Assembly (NCBI RefSeq): GCF_037392515.1 | Contig: NC_090285.1 | Coordinates: 5,335,501 to 5,399,500, forward strand | DNA from: Haliotis asinina | Taxonomy: Eukaryota > Mollusca > Gastropoda > Lepetellida > Haliotidae | Length of the DNA: 64,000 nt | Reading direction: 5' to 3' | Shown here: piece after piece, positions 46,012 to 59,135 of the stretch | How positions within the stretch are numbered: the stretch's first letter is position 1 | Layout: each line of letters starts with the position of its first letter | Notes under the pieces: generated by a model | Database searches by the model: none | Told to the model about the DNA's origin: nothing | What the model saw: the letters and a program-made list of their open reading frames with translations, nothing else | Position numbers and translations under genes: made by a program

Positions 46012-49000
46012 CTACAAACTGTTTGCAGTTGATTTGAAGTTTTCCAGCGTCACATCAGTGGAGCTAGATTTCTCGGGACTCTTGCTAAGCGTGTAGTTTG
46101 TCTTCGTTGCTCTGTGAAGAAATCAGCTTGTCAGTTAACTGGTGATACGCTCGCTTTAACGCCTACTAGTCATTATTATCATTCTTTGAAACTATATAAT
46201 ATATATAACAGGAGGCATCATGACAAATTATTCAACTAATGTTTCGCTAATGTTTTTCTTCGTATAATATCATATCATGGCATTTTATGTGTAAAGTGGT
46301 ATTTCAGTTTCATTGTAGAATATAATTGGAATATTATCACACATGTGCAGTTACAATAAATATTTTCACATCTCATATTCCTATAAGAGAAACATTAGTT
46401 ACCGATTTAGCATGTGCATCTTAATTAAGACAAAATCTACTTCAACACCTAACATATATAACATATAACGCGTATATTGTATCACATGTTTAAGCTGATC
46501 AACAAAATCATCAACTGAGAACCTTAAGCAACAATCGGAACACATTCATGCATTTTCGACATGCTTAAATTGTTGAAATGACTGTACTTATACTCACTTT
46601 TGCTTACAGCGGTTGTAAGTTTGCATTAAGAGGAAATGAGCTTAACGGGAAGGAAACTTTTGCTCGCTAAAAAAACTGACCCGAAGGCAAAACGTTTTAA
46701 CAAAATTATATTCAAATGTGTGTCCTGATAATCTAGTCACACATTTGTGATTATGCTTTACCACTGGTTAAAATGTTTACAATGATAAAAGTAAACAAGT
46801 ACAAAGTATCAGAGTACATTGTATTGTACGTGTAGAGACCTTCAAAACATGAACACTGAGTTCAGCCTCCGACGAAGTTAGAAGTGAGATATTTGATTTT
46901 TGTGGACAAACCTCTATGTATTCGAAAACAAAAGATCGATTACATTTAGAACAGACGACGCAGAGTAACGCCGGCGTCGGAATTATATCTTCCTAGTCTT
47001 ACGGTGAAAAAGCCCAGCAAACTGGAAAACACAATCTTGATCAGCTGTTTTCTTGAATACGTTATGCATTTGATATCACAATAAATATTTTGGATTGGAT
47101 TTCATAAGAAGCAAAGTTGTATTTTTCATCTAGTATGCCTCATATTTCATTTACAGAATATGTAAACTGCCTTGCGATGTACGCAAGTATACTGTCTTAC
47201 GCAGTAGAGTGATGTTTTCAATCGATAAAATATGTTTTCAGTTAATTAGACTTCTAATCCGCACATCAGTGAGACATTTTTCGGTTTCATTGACATATGT
47301 TAATGGTACATACTTCCGCATGTTCTTTGCATCCTCTATTGTCTCCGGCAGTCTTCTTTTCAGTGTCTCTGGTAGGAACAGAGCCAGCACACCTGCGGCA
47401 ATGGACAGACCTCCGAATACGATGAGAGGCAGTGCCACCTTCAGGTCACCTCCTATTGTAACGCCCTATAGATTAAACGACAGGAACTTCAGATATCACC
47501 AGAACGTTTTATAGATATACTCTTAAAAATAAGGAAGGTATATTTGAGAATAATGGACTCATGTAGCTGCGGTAAATACGATACTATAATTTCTTTCCAA
47601 AACGTCATCTTGGCGTGACTGTACAAAGCTTCCAAAAACAAAACGTGGCAATTTTAACTTTCCCCCTTGCTTTAGAAGCATTTGAAGAAATACTGGCCAA
47701 AACGCCACCAAGAAAACTTACACGGCAAAATGCACGTGCATGTAAGGGGAAATCCGTGCTCTAATAAGGCACACTTTGTGTTTACTGTTGTCATTCGGCT
47801 TTGACTGCAAAAGAGGAAATCATCATGCCACGACTGTTTCGAAACATCTAATCGAGACCGTCTTGAAGCTGGGGTGTTTCATTTCAACGTTTATCGGAGC
47901 ACCATGCCTTGTTTTGGGGATCATTTCCTGCAGACCAGTACGGAGAAGCGTCCGTCCAAGAGTTACCACGCAATCACTATAGTCTGGCTGAATATCGTCT
48001 TGCCACAACCGAGTTGACTGCACAACTCATCCCTCGTCTGACAGGAATTTCCGAACAAATTGTCAGGGTTCGATTGCGTGAAGTGGGGATTCTGACCAAG
48101 GAGACTAGTTATCGCCCTTGTTTTGAGAGACTTTTATCGGCGCAGTCTCTTGCTGTGGTCAGGGGAACTGGAACCTCAGAAGTCTGGTTCGAAGTCTGAA
48201 TTACGAGTTCTTTACAGGCGAGATGGACGACAGCGTGTTTAGCGTAGAATAAATTAACGTTTACCCTTTATTGCATTTCATAGGTCCACAGATTCGTTGT
48301 AGAAGGGACGTCCAGCACACAAAGAGCAGATTTACTGGATCAGGGGAACAGCAAGTTAGTTATATCAACAAAGTCCTTCCACGTCACAATCTTCTAATTA
48401 AGGACCGACGGAGGAAGTTGTTCCAGCAAGACAACGCTCCTTCACAAACTGGATCGACGTTTGCCCCAACGTCACAACATGTCTCGAACACTTCCAGAAC
48501 TGGCCATCGTATCGCAGGATGAGTGGGGAAGAATAGAATTCCACAAGAACGGCATTATCCATATATCCAGTACCGAGCAGTGACATTGAAGCCATCTAGT
48601 GAACTTGGCTTCCGCGTTAACTGCCCCCCTCCCCCCCCCTCTCTCTCTCTTTCTCTCTCTCCCTCTCTCTCTCTCCCTCTCTCTCGCTCCCCCCTCTCTC
48701 TTCCAGTCTTCCAATTGAATTCCACATTTGTTTTAAGCTTCTGTATATTGCTTTCAATTGCACTCACCATAAAGCCCAAGGATATGTCCCTGAGATCTGT
48801 GCTGAGCCCAACCCTTTTCAGTTATTCATGAAATCATTATCAGTCATAAGTGGTATTCGATCAAGGTATTTAGGTTTTAAAAAACGTAGGCTCGTATCTT
48901 ACCAAGTCTGCAATGTAAGGAGATACCATCGCTCCAATCCTGGCACAGAAGGAACTAACTCCCAGTCCTGAGTTTCGCACCATGGTAGGAAACAGCTCCG

Positions 49001-52000
49001 TCGTGTATACGTACACAACAGCGAATGCTCCAGAAGCTCCGAACTTACCGATCATGGATAACGCAACTGTTACCCAGTCAAGTGCTGCAACGGAAAGAAG
49101 TTAATGCAGTTTAAACAGTCCCGATCCGGAACGTTACGGCCTGTTGTAGCTCCATAGACTTACGAAAGCCATACCGCTAAGACCCTCTCGTGGTTCGGGA
49201 CACTGACTCAGTTTCCGAAGGTTGTGATGGCATGCTTCGAGCAAATGAGCAAGTGTGACCACCCGAGCACGTCAGTCGCCTCTTTCGACTGGTCCAGAGT
49301 CGATGTTTTACAGACTATCGTCATATAGCAGGATAATCGGTGAGTTAGATTTTAAACAACAAGCAAGCACACGTATACTATTATAATAGAAGCAGGAGGC
49401 CCGACAGGGCAACAAGCTAGCACCCGTAGAACTCACATGAATCTCCAAAGATGACGGGGAACAGTGTAGCCACACATGCAATTCCGCCACTCAGCATGCA
49501 GCCACACTGAAGGAACTTCCTGCCGAGTCTGTCTAGCAGAGTCACACACATGATGTACGACAGGAGCTCCACGATGTTGGCGATGGTGAAGTTGAGGTAG
49601 ATGTCACCGCTCAGGTTCTGGACGTTCAGGCCCAGACCGTAGTAAACCATGCTGACAACAAACCTGAAAATGACACATTACAAAGCAGATTCAAACTAAA
49701 AACATGAATTTCGATTTCACAAACAAAGCTTCATCTACATACTCAAATTATTATTTATATGAATTACATCATGCGTTACAAAAGTGTATTACACTGAAGA
49801 CCAATATAATTTATTAGAATACATATACAGCAAATAGGGTTATACATTTTTATGTATTGGTGATAAAATTATGTCGTTAGTTTTTACGTAAGATCTACAA
49901 AGATATCATTTTCCCTAGCTTGTCATATTCAGTGTATAACTGGAATACAATCATAAGTCAATAATATTTTCTTCACTTTCAAATTACTTTTTTTATTAAG
50001 CCTGAGATGTTTACCAGTTGTAGAAGATGACGAGTGTAATGAACAGCAGATACGGCGTGGTGAACATCTGTGTCACCCTCACAGACTTTTCATCGTCCAG
50101 TGTTAACTTCTCCAACATCCCATCCGGAAGTTCAACACGATTCACTTCCGCAACTTTCTTGATAACAGCTTGAGCTTCTTCTATGCGGCCACGTGATATC
50201 AGCCATCTTGGAGACTCAGGGAGTATCCTGTTCCAGAGAATTCTATATATTTAGAAATTATGCACACTTTCGTAGAGACAAGATGTGAAATGAGCAAGAT
50301 GTGTTTCCAATCGTCGATCCCTCTCAAGCACCTGCTTAGGTCAGCGCGGTCTTCACACCATGTCGTTGACGCACATGTCACCATTTCACGTCCCAGAATG
50401 CGTTTGGACTCATGGGTGATGATTTGTGCGCTGTGAAAGACAAAACCCTCACGCCATGCAAATGGGTATCAGTGGGCGCCAGACATGGCCACGAGTGAGT
50501 ACTAAGTAGTACGGAACTCGTATGAACTCGTCTGAACCCACGATGATTACAACTGAGTGCATGCTGTGTACACCACTGAAATTTGTAAGGGACGCGGAAA
50601 ATGAACGCAAGACAAACACCGGACCGACACCCGTGTTCCTTTAGCTTGCAGAGAATGGCTCGTGCATTTTGACAGGGTGTCAAATACTGCCTAGAAGCGT
50701 TGTTGTAATGCTTGTTGAAACATACATATTTTATGATATCTTGTCTATGATTAGAGTACTTCGAAAAAAGAGAACGTACCAATAAAACAAAAAGTAGAGA
50801 GCAGTGGGGCAGGCAACGATGAGCTGGAGATGTTGCCAGTTACGGACAAAGTAGGCAACCAGACTCAAGGCAAACAGACCAATGCACCAGAATACCTCCA
50901 CGATGATTCCTACAAACACTCTTCTGGAAGGTCCAGTCAGCTCCATTACTAAGGAAATGAAAATAAAAACATATGTGTCAGCTTCGATTATTAAACCTAA
51001 CACATCCTATTTTGAACAGTAATTTGTTGTCTTGTAATATTGAGGGCAGGCCGTTTTCTTTAATATTGAACGTGAACACCAGACGAAAAAGCAGTCTCAG
51101 CATTAAGAATCAATGAAGACTGGTTTATTTAACAAAACCCATGCTTCCAATTTAAAGCAAATTCCTGTCCTGTTGACGATGGGAGGGTACACACGTACCC
51201 TTTTCGTGAACCCCTGGTGTCGTTGTTTTCAGTGATTCCTTTACATAATCGTTATAGCAATTTTGACTCTTTGTATTGTTAACAGAGACCGACTGTTATT
51301 GGGTGTTCACTATTGATGAACATGAGTGTCGGTGCTTTCATTTCCCATGACACATATGAAAAAGTAAACTTCCTGAGTTGCGTGGACGGCTTTTAATAGA
51401 TACATATTGAACATAAGTTATCACTTTCTCACATAAACCCGTTTCTAAATACATTGAACTGGTAACGTGATATAACACACGAAGATACGGGTTAGAATTG
51501 ATCTTCAGTAACCCGTGCTTGTAGTAAGAGGCGACTAACGGGATCGGGTAGTCAGACTCGCTGAATTGGTCCAGCAACCCATGCTTGCCATAAACGGCGA
51601 CTATGCATGTCGTAAGAGGCGACTAACAGGATCGGGTGGTCAGTTTCGCTGACTTGGTTGGCACATGTCATCGGCTCCCATTTGTGCAGATTGATGCTCA
51701 TGTTGTTGATCATTGGACTGTCAGGTCCAGACTCGATTAATTACAGACCGCCGCAATATAGCTGGAATATTGCTGAGTGCGGCGTAAAACTAAATTCAGT
51801 CACTCACCCAATTGCGCAGATCGATGATTATGTTGTTCACTGGATTGTCTGATCTAGACTCGATTACTTACAGACCGCCGCCATATATCTGGAATATTAC
51901 TGAGTGCGCCTTAAAACTATACTCACTCATTCATTAATGTGATATAAGCGCATATTTACCCAGAACGAAGGAACTCGTGAAACAAGCTACCCTGGTCATG

Positions 52001-54957
52001 TTGGACAACGCTCGCAGTACCATGTAGACGTAGACGCTGGGAGAGTATGCCGTGCTGATACTCAGGATGGCCACACACAATGCGTTGAACATGAAGACAG
52101 GTCGGCGCCCAAATCTGACAGATATACCGATCATCGTCGTGTCGCATCCATTTAATTATAATGACTGCTTATTAGTACATTTATGCGGGCACGTGTGGCC
52201 CAGTCGCAATTCACTCTGCACCGTTACCTCACCTGAGCACACCAGAAACCAAATCACGTTTCACCAGATCATGGTTTGAAGTTCGTTATCAGCATCGCAC
52301 TTGTGTTTGATGGTTTCTCAAAATAGATAAACCTGTGACATTTATTCATCTCGATATTTCCTCTCACACGAAGCAGACGCTATGTTGCATGACTTGAATA
52401 CTGTTGCAAACATCAGTAAAACACTTTCTCACACTCCCCGTACAAGAACTCACAACTGCATGTGTGTAGTCCAGTGACAGTTTTCCCAATCCGTTGTATA
52501 GCTTTGATATTATTGAAAGCAGCATTACCAAAAACAATGCTCACCAGATGCGTTGCTGTTTAGTGTATCACGTTTTGTTTGCTGTCCAATGCGTAAGTTT
52601 GCAATGAGCAAGCTACGTTGCTGAAATACCATTAAAAGCAACTTCCGTGGCAATCAGTGTGCGCTTACGACATTTTCTAACAACGCTGGTATTTACGACC
52701 TTGTAGTCCTGGCTAGCTATTCTCGAAGAACCTTCAAACTTCTTCAGTCCATTCTTAACACATTGGCTACGATCAAGGTTAAGAATTCTTAGGGCTGCGA
52801 ACGTTTCGAGAATAAGGGCCCAGGATGACAATCTCAAAAGGGCACTGGAAATAATATATTAATGTTTTTCATCAAATATTTCAGGAGTGTGAAGCTTTTA
52901 TTGACCATATCATTGATATTGAGCTCTATTCCTATACTGTATTAAACATTTGAAATGAATTATTTGATTTCATATCAATACAAATTTAGTCCTCCAATAA
53001 TTCGTACTGTAGTAGTAAAACTACAGTGACGGCCATTTTGAATTCTGGGGAATATGTAAAAATTCGTAATATCATGCCGTCGCTATAGAATTAAAGAGAA
53101 AAACAAAAATAACTTGTTTTAGTTGCAAAAATGATGTTACTCTCAATAGATAATTCACCGCCACTCATTTGTCATTACCACAACATGACCATACAGAAGG
53201 ACTTGCATTGTGCCCAAGCCATCACACTAGGGGCGACAAGTGTCAAAAACATTTTAAAAAATTCAGCTTTGGACGTAAACAGTCGGTTTTCATTTTATGT
53301 AATTTTAAGTGCTGAGAAGGCAAAGCATGGCAAACCGAAATTTCGGCGATTTTGATTTCTTTCAAAACCAAATAGAAGTCAAATAATTTCTACGTCCTTA
53401 AATAATGCAATAATGATTTAATAATTATTTACTCTGAGATGTTGTCAGGCAGCAAACAAAATGTCACGAAAATGCTCGCCGACCCCAACCACATTATACG
53501 GCCTGTAAAAAACCCAGTGCCACAATCTGAGAATATTACAGGCCTTTTCATGAGCCCAGGACACCATACTAAAAAGTGTCAAACCAAATCAATGCTGGGG
53601 AGGCTACGATTTCATTTTTGTATTTGCCTCCTCCTGGACTATTTAGGTAGTTTCAGATATTAGATATCGCTATTTGACCCAGTGTAATAGTATCCTGGTT
53701 GCCTAGATCGGTGTTCATGATGTCAGTCACATGTCTTTCTAGTCCAAGCTCGATTTTATACAGACCGGCGTTACACGGTAGGTATGTTCAACACTAAAAC
53801 AATAAACAAACAACATAAATAGCGCCAAATACTCTTTTTTAATAAAATGCAAATACGGCGTTGCTTCGATTGATATTTCACAGTGCAGAAAAATAAGTTT
53901 GTAAAACACTATATGTTGTTAATCCACAAGGCTGCCAATCCACGTGTTAGTTTGCTACTTCTGATTGTTTCTATCTGAGATTCCCAATGATGTCAGATGT
54001 AGATTACGAAACTATAAAACTAATTTACAGTAACCTAGACAAACGCACCATGGACGTCTACTGGCGGCAAATGATACATATTTGGTGTTACAAATGTGTA
54101 TTTTTATAATACATGTGGTTGTTTTTTCAACCTGTTATATTCTTGTTACATGTGGCTGTGTTGCACATGGGGTAAGCACACGTATACACGTTTTCACACA
54201 CCCGTTCTGTATATGTACATGTAATGGTCTAATTAATGTCACCACTCACATGTCTGATAAAAGTCCCATAATGAGAGTTCCACCCATCTGCCCCGCGAAC
54301 GTAGCCATGTTTGCATGAGACCTCCAAATACTGTCATCACAGACTATGTTGAACTAATGAAACAAGACAAAAACATACACATGATAGGTATCACACAGGG
54401 TTACAAGTGACAACAGTTTCAGTAGATATAAAGCATTTTCATTCAGGAGATGTTTAAATACCAGAATTGTGAATATACATCAGAGATTCTAAATATCTAT
54501 ATATAAAACATATAATGGAAAAAACAGGACTCTGCAATCTTACTTTCAACAATTTGGGGATGTTCTGATGAAGCAAGTTATTTAATGTCATAAAAATTGC
54601 CACTCCACAGTTTCAGCTGATAATCATGTGTATGCGTCATTCAGACCCGGTGGAAGCATCTCACAAGAAAACTCAGTAACAGACCTACAAAAGTCCAAGC
54701 GAACAATAAAACTACACGTAATCGTTTTGCTTACCTCCTCGATCATCGTTGATTCATACGTGGACTTATCAAACACCCATGCACTGCACGGGGTTGTCAG
54801 GTTGTTTGGTTGGCTGCCATTTTGAGGATACTGGTACATTTTGCAGGAGGAGAGCACTTGCTTGTCTCTGTCTGTCTCCCAGGGGATGGACATGTTGATG
54901 AGGGAAGAGTGATGCGCATCCTGCACCTGATAGGTGTCGTTAACTCCAAGGGAGCAC
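46012..54957 (-). CDS. SLC22-like organic ion transporter, gene D (exons 2-10; exon 1 not found)
   Basis: Exons on the minus strand: 54957-54735, 54353-54250, 52114-51960, 50948-50780, 50227-50015, 49663-49437, 49084-48903, 47465-47314, 46111-46012. Junctions are GT-AG, phases equal those of A and C, and there is no stop before the terminal TAG. Motifs include [45 protein letters not shown] and two LPET motifs. The last exon is distinct (ends ENFKSTANSL). Exon 2 is almost identical to that of A, C and the partial locus, whereas later exons are more diverged. Exon 1 is not recognisable between 54958 and 64000, where a LINE, a pogo element and SINEs sit; it may lie beyond the window or be lost. 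The protein would be about 555 aa if exon 1 has the usual length. Confidence 0.88.
47820..48520 (+). mobile_element. Tc1 transposase remnant in intron 8 of gene D
   Basis: Plus-strand frames give RDRLEAGVFHFNVYRSTM (first HTH), a block corresponding to the second HTH (EQIVRVRLREVGIL), then KVLPRHNLL and KLFQQDNAPSQT, the second catalytic block of Tc1. Frame shifts and stops separate these. The first catalytic DES block is not evident, and no terminal repeats were found. Confidence 0.7.
48623..48710. repeat. C-run and (CT)n low-complexity tract
   Basis: Homopyrimidine on the plus strand, in intron 8 of gene D. Open frames across it encode only Ser/Leu/Pro or Arg/Glu/Gly runs. Confidence 0.95.
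49185..49345. mobile_element. Composite SINE remnant in intron 7 of gene D
   Basis: A minus-oriented SINE middle (aagtgtgaccacccgagcac, gtcagtcgcctctttcgact) runs directly into a plus-oriented tail (ctggtccagagtcgatgttt, acagactatcgtcatatagc). Two broken SINEs are probably fused. Confidence 0.45.
51480..51935 (+). mobile_element. One complete and one partial SINE in tandem, intron 4 of gene D
   Basis: A head duplicate (51490-51570) is followed by a nearly complete abalone-type SINE body and tail (to about 51805, ending gctgagtgcggcgtaaaact). A second, 5'-truncated body and tail follows (51810-51935). The last copy ends about 25 bp from the exon 4 donor (51960). Confidence 0.75.
52708..52827. 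mobile_element. MITE copy 2 (TCCTGG...CTATTCTCGAA type)
   Basis: Terminal inverted repeats tcctggctagctattctcga and the complement of tcgagaataagggcccagga. It aligns with 44637-44750. It lies in intron 3 of gene D. Confidence 0.7.
53700..53800 (+). mobile_element. SINE tail remnant in intron 3 of gene D
   Basis: Decayed match to the SINE 3' half: gtcagtcacatgtctttcta, gtccaagctcgattttatac, agaccggcg. Head and tail are missing. Confidence 0.45.
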
Positions 54958-55559
54958 CTGGTTTAAGTATTTTGAACTTAATTAGTGTCATCTTAAGCTG
55001 GTGAAGAATCTATATTCCTTCTTTGTGAGATGTTGAATGTTCAGTTATGGTTTTACAAATTTACAGTTGTTTGTAATTTTGATACTTTGTAGATCTAAGT
55101 TTATCTGAAGATAAAAGAATGGATTAGTAGTAGTGATCGTCTACTTTTGACACTATTCTATTGGGGTGAAATAGTCTATTGTAGAATCTCTCCATGACAC
55201 TGCATGTCCTTCTCAAATAGATGTATATTTATATGAATACACCAAGACTTTGCACTCATTACTCAATATATGATATGAATACAATACTCAATATTTGATA
55301 TGAATATATTACTCAGTATATAATTATGAATGTAAACACAATATAACAGATAACGGATTGAGAGAACCTCTTTGTTAACAATGTGTTACTTTAATTAGTT
55401 ACATCATAGAGTCAGCTAGACCTCAGCTCCCTGAAGTGTACACAGCAGACACAACAGCTCTGATCAGTCTGTCTGTTATTATAAATCTACAAATCGTTTA
55501 TGCCCACAAATGAAAGGATAACGTGCGGAAGATACTGTGATTAATGTGAGTACAAAATA

Positions 55560-56833
55560 TGGTTGACTTAATACTATACAGAGCTACAATTGGGTGTTCT
55601 TCTCACCCACCCGGGACACGTCAAATCAGCCATGTTAGCATGTACATGTACTCACTATTCACAACATTGCGTGATGATATGCCCTATCGCATTATCGTGT
55701 GTTCGGTGCTCTTCACACTATATCTGTATCCTCACTCCTTATACGCAACAAAGACGCAATTACAAGTGCTGTTATGCACTTGGAAGATCTTTTGCCGCAT
55801 GAGAACAATTACAATTTACAACAATCTTCAATTACGACACCCGTCACAGTGTGCTCACTGAAGCGAGACGAGCTGAGTGCCCGGCTACTGACCTCATGGG
55901 ACAGGGTTTTCGCTCATATACTACGATCATGCAAATGAAGATCATTCATTCCAATGACACTGAATTAAATCCTGGCCCTATCACTATGAAAGACCTGAAC
56001 AATCTTAAATCCTCAATACTTTCTGAGGTCAGAGACTTTTGTTCAATCATTGATGAGAGAAATAGAAGGTGTTACGGATCAGCTGGCAGATGTGCACAGG
56101 AAGTGCTCTTCACTAGAGAGCACTGTTGATAATATCTGTAAGGATATGGCCACTATAAAACATGGTCAGGAGATAATGTGTAGCGATATGACGTCCTGCG
56201 AGAACATGTCGATAAGCTTGAAGATTGCTTAGCCGACCAATCAAAAACAATACAAAGGCTCGAAATGTTCAGCCGTAGGGCCAACGTGCTATTCCATGGT
56301 GTTAAAGAGCAAGTAGCACCCACGAAGATTGCAGAAATACCGTTTAACTCTTCTCAACAACAGTGTTCCAGACAAGGCATGGCTCGAAAGGGATATAGTG
56401 AGAGTCAACCGTATAGGTCAGAAGAGCTCATCGACTGCTGAAAAACCTAGACCTGTTATCGCGAAATTTGCTAGCACTGAGGATAAGATTCATGTCCTTA
56501 GCAGACGTCAATATTATAAAAAAGCAACAATATGGGTATATCAAATGACCTTACACAAAATCAGAGATCAATTATCGCTGACAAGCGAAGTCATGGTTTG
56601 ATTGCCTATCTACGAAAATGGAAACTGATCACAAGACCGATGAACGAAAAGGAAGCACCAGAACCAGTGTCCCGGTCCGCAGAACAAAAAACGGCTGCAC
56701 GGCCAAGGTCACGGGCTACAAGACAAGTGTCTGAATCCACACATGGCGGCAGTCGAGAGGCTGAAGCACAGACTCCATCTACTGGGACTCCCGAGGATTA
56801 AGGGTGTGGCCAAGCCCGCCTGCCCCAACAGCT
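55560..56833 (+). mobile_element. CR1/L2/jockey-group LINE: 5' region and ORF1
   Basis: ORF1 is readable from about 55851 to the stop at 56799-56801 through a few frame changes. It starts with a hydrophobic-leader-like stretch and a 2A-like NDTELNPGP motif. A coiled-coil region follows (MREIEGVTDQLADVHRK... SSLESTVDNICKDM, then KTIQRLEMFSRRANVLFHGV). Next comes an RRM-like block (VRVNRIGQ..., KPRPVIAKF, VLSRRQYYKKATIWV) and a basic, Pro/Ser/Thr-rich C terminus. This matches ORF1p of LINEs with a coiled coil plus an RRM/transposase-22-like domain. The same LINE continues as ORF2 at 60.1 kb, beyond the inserted pogo element. Confidence 0.8.
55956..55979 (+). other. 2A-like ribosome-skipping motif at the start of the LINE ORF1
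   Basis: The codons read D-T-E-L-N-P-G-P, against the 2A consensus D-(V/I)-E-x-N-P-G|P. 2A-like sequences are known near the N terminus of ORF1 in several CR1/L2-type LINEs of sea urchins and molluscs. The third-from-ideal Thr may weaken activity. Confidence 0.7.
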
Positions 56834-58679
56834 TACTCAGACCTCGTTGTAACGCGGCATTCATGGTATCGCGGCAAACGGTATTTCCGGTCTTCCGCTC
56901 GAGACACGCCTCCTAGCGGTCATTTGCATGTAACTGGGCAGTCAGACGTCAGTCGCTTGTTTACATTTTGGAAAACAAGCACGATGTAAGTATTATTCAA
57001 GAGAAATGTTAACATTAAAGTCTGGAATCTTTTGGAATTTGTTTCAGCCCCATCCACGAAATACTTGCAATAATATTTACGTGTCGTTTATGACCCTTCC
57101 CACTTGATCTGAACTAGGTCGCCTGCATCTTATGCTATATGAGGTAACGGAAGTGACGTTAGGAGCTATGCAACTAAAAGTTGTAATACAAATAAGGAAA
57201 GAAAATGTAAAATGATCCCTGATTGATAAAAACGAATTTGCACACTCAAACAGAATAGACCTTAAGAAAGAATTTTATCGTACTCTTGTACACATAATTA
57301 TTTATTCATATTCTCTCAATATTTGACATCATATTTTGCGTTGAAATTATGTATAAAATGAAACAATATATGAAATATTAAAGAACATTACAATGAAAAT
57401 GAAATAATTTTAAGATACTAAATTTTCTGAAATATTCTGTTCTCTTTTTTATTCAAAAAATTTAAAACAGAAATCAATTTTTAAATAATGATTTTAATTT
57501 AAAAAATGATATTTTTTTCAGGATTTTCGCAAAGCTAAGAGAAAACTTAATTTTCCTGCTAAGGCAAGATGACAGTATGATCCTGTTAGTTTGCAACAAG
57601 CATTTGCTGCCACCCAGACTGGGATGTCAGTTCATAGTGCTGCGCGCCAGTATGGTGTTCCGGAGTCAACTCTCCGGGACAGGACAAGGAGTAATGTTGC
57701 AGTTGGTGCACAGCCGGGTGGAGATACCCTTCTCTCACACGGAGAGGAGAACCAGTTAGTTGAACATGTTTAAATACACGTCTTCTATAGGCTATGGGTA
57801 CACCAAACTTAATGTGCAATATCTTGCTGCAGACCTCGCAGTCTCTCAAGGTAAAAAACATCAACTGACAAACCTTTGTGTGACAACTGGTTTTATGGTT
57901 TCCTGAGACCCTGGCCTGACTTGAAATTGGCGAAACCTCAAAAACTGTCAATGTTGCGAGCTCAATATGCATCTAAAGAAGTTCTCTCTGCATACTTCAG
58001 AGAACTGGCCTACCTCATGACGCTTCATGGTTTACATGACAAGCCTGAACGTGTCTTTAACTTGGATGAAACGGGTGTGACAACTGAACACGCACCACCC
58101 AAGATTGTATATGATGCCACATGTCAACCACAGGCTGTAACGTCACCAAGGTCCTCTACAGTAACCATCATTGGAGGAGGTAAAGCTGTAGGAAATTACA
58201 TTACATTACATTTCAGGACTATCTGACCAAACACTTCATTAAGTATGCTGGTATTTCGGCAGATCCGTCAGCACCCAAGACTCTTCTTTTCTTTGACGGC
58301 CAAAGATCACATATTTCTTTGACGCTTGTGGAATGGGCGAAAATGCACAACATAATTTTATTCGTCCTGCCACCTCACACAAGCCACATCACACAACCAT
58401 TGGATGTGCTGTATTTGGACCCTTTAAATGTATGTACAACGGAGAATGTCAGCCCTTTCTTCAGCAGAATCCAGGGATGAAAATCACAAAGTATGTAGTT
58501 ACCAAGCTCACAGCTAAACCATACTTGAAAGCCCTCTCTCCAGAAAACCTAACTTCAGCCTTCAGAAAATCTGGCATCTTTCCTCTCTGCAATCATGCAT
58601 ATCCTGAGATGTTGGTCTCACCGGCTAATATCTATACTGCTGTACAAGATCAGAATCAGAATCAGAATACGGAAAATAA

Positions 58680-59135
58680 ATGAAGTGCAGGCATCAGCTA
58701 GCATTCCACCATCATCTTCACGGAAATCAGCGAGCATTCCACCATCATCTTCACAGGCATCAGCTAGCATTCTACCATCATCTTCACAGCCATCGACCCG
58801 TGAAGGTCCCGGGGTAGAATAGGCCTTCAGCAACCCATGCTTGCCATAAAAAGCGACTGTGCTTGTCGTAAGAGGCGACTAACAAGATCGGGTGGTCAGG
58901 CTCGCTGACTTGGTTGACGCATGTCATCGGTTCCCAATTGCGCAGATCGATGCTCATGTTGTTGATCACTGGATTGTCTGGTCCAGACTCGATTATTTAC
59001 AGACCGTCGCCATATAGCTGTAATATTGCTGAGTGCGGCGTAAAACTAAACTCGCTCACTCACTCACTCACAGCCATCAGCGAGCATTCCACCGTCCTCA
59101 TCACAGGCATCAGCTACTAGTCCATCATCATTTTA
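58680..59135 (+). repeat. ~33-bp tandem repeat inside the pogo transposase C-terminal region
   Basis: The unit gcatcagctagcattccacc + atcatcttcacag recurs about five times and encodes ASIPPSSSx peptides. It is interrupted by the SINE at 58795-59067 and resumes at 59069-59130. Confidence 0.8.
58795..59067 (+). mobile_element. Full-length abalone-type SINE inserted in the pogo element
   Basis: Starts gacccgtgaaggtcccgggg, continues through cttgtcgtaagaggcgacta, gctgacttggttgacgcatg, cactggattgtctggtccag and cagaccgtcgccatatagct, and ends gctgagtgcggcgtaaaact plus (CTCA)n. An 11-bp target duplication, tcacagccatc, flanks it (58784-58794 and 59068-59078). It is the best copy in the window and can serve as reference for the others. 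Confidence 0.85.

Noticed and set aside
48472-48831. Arg/Glu/Gly-rich and Ser/Leu-rich open frames
   Set aside because: They are translations of the C-run and (CT)n tract.
50378-50782. 134-residue minus-strand open frame in intron 5 of gene D
   Set aside because: Located entirely in an intron in the sense orientation, with no recognisable domain. It could be read-through only if intron 5 were retained.
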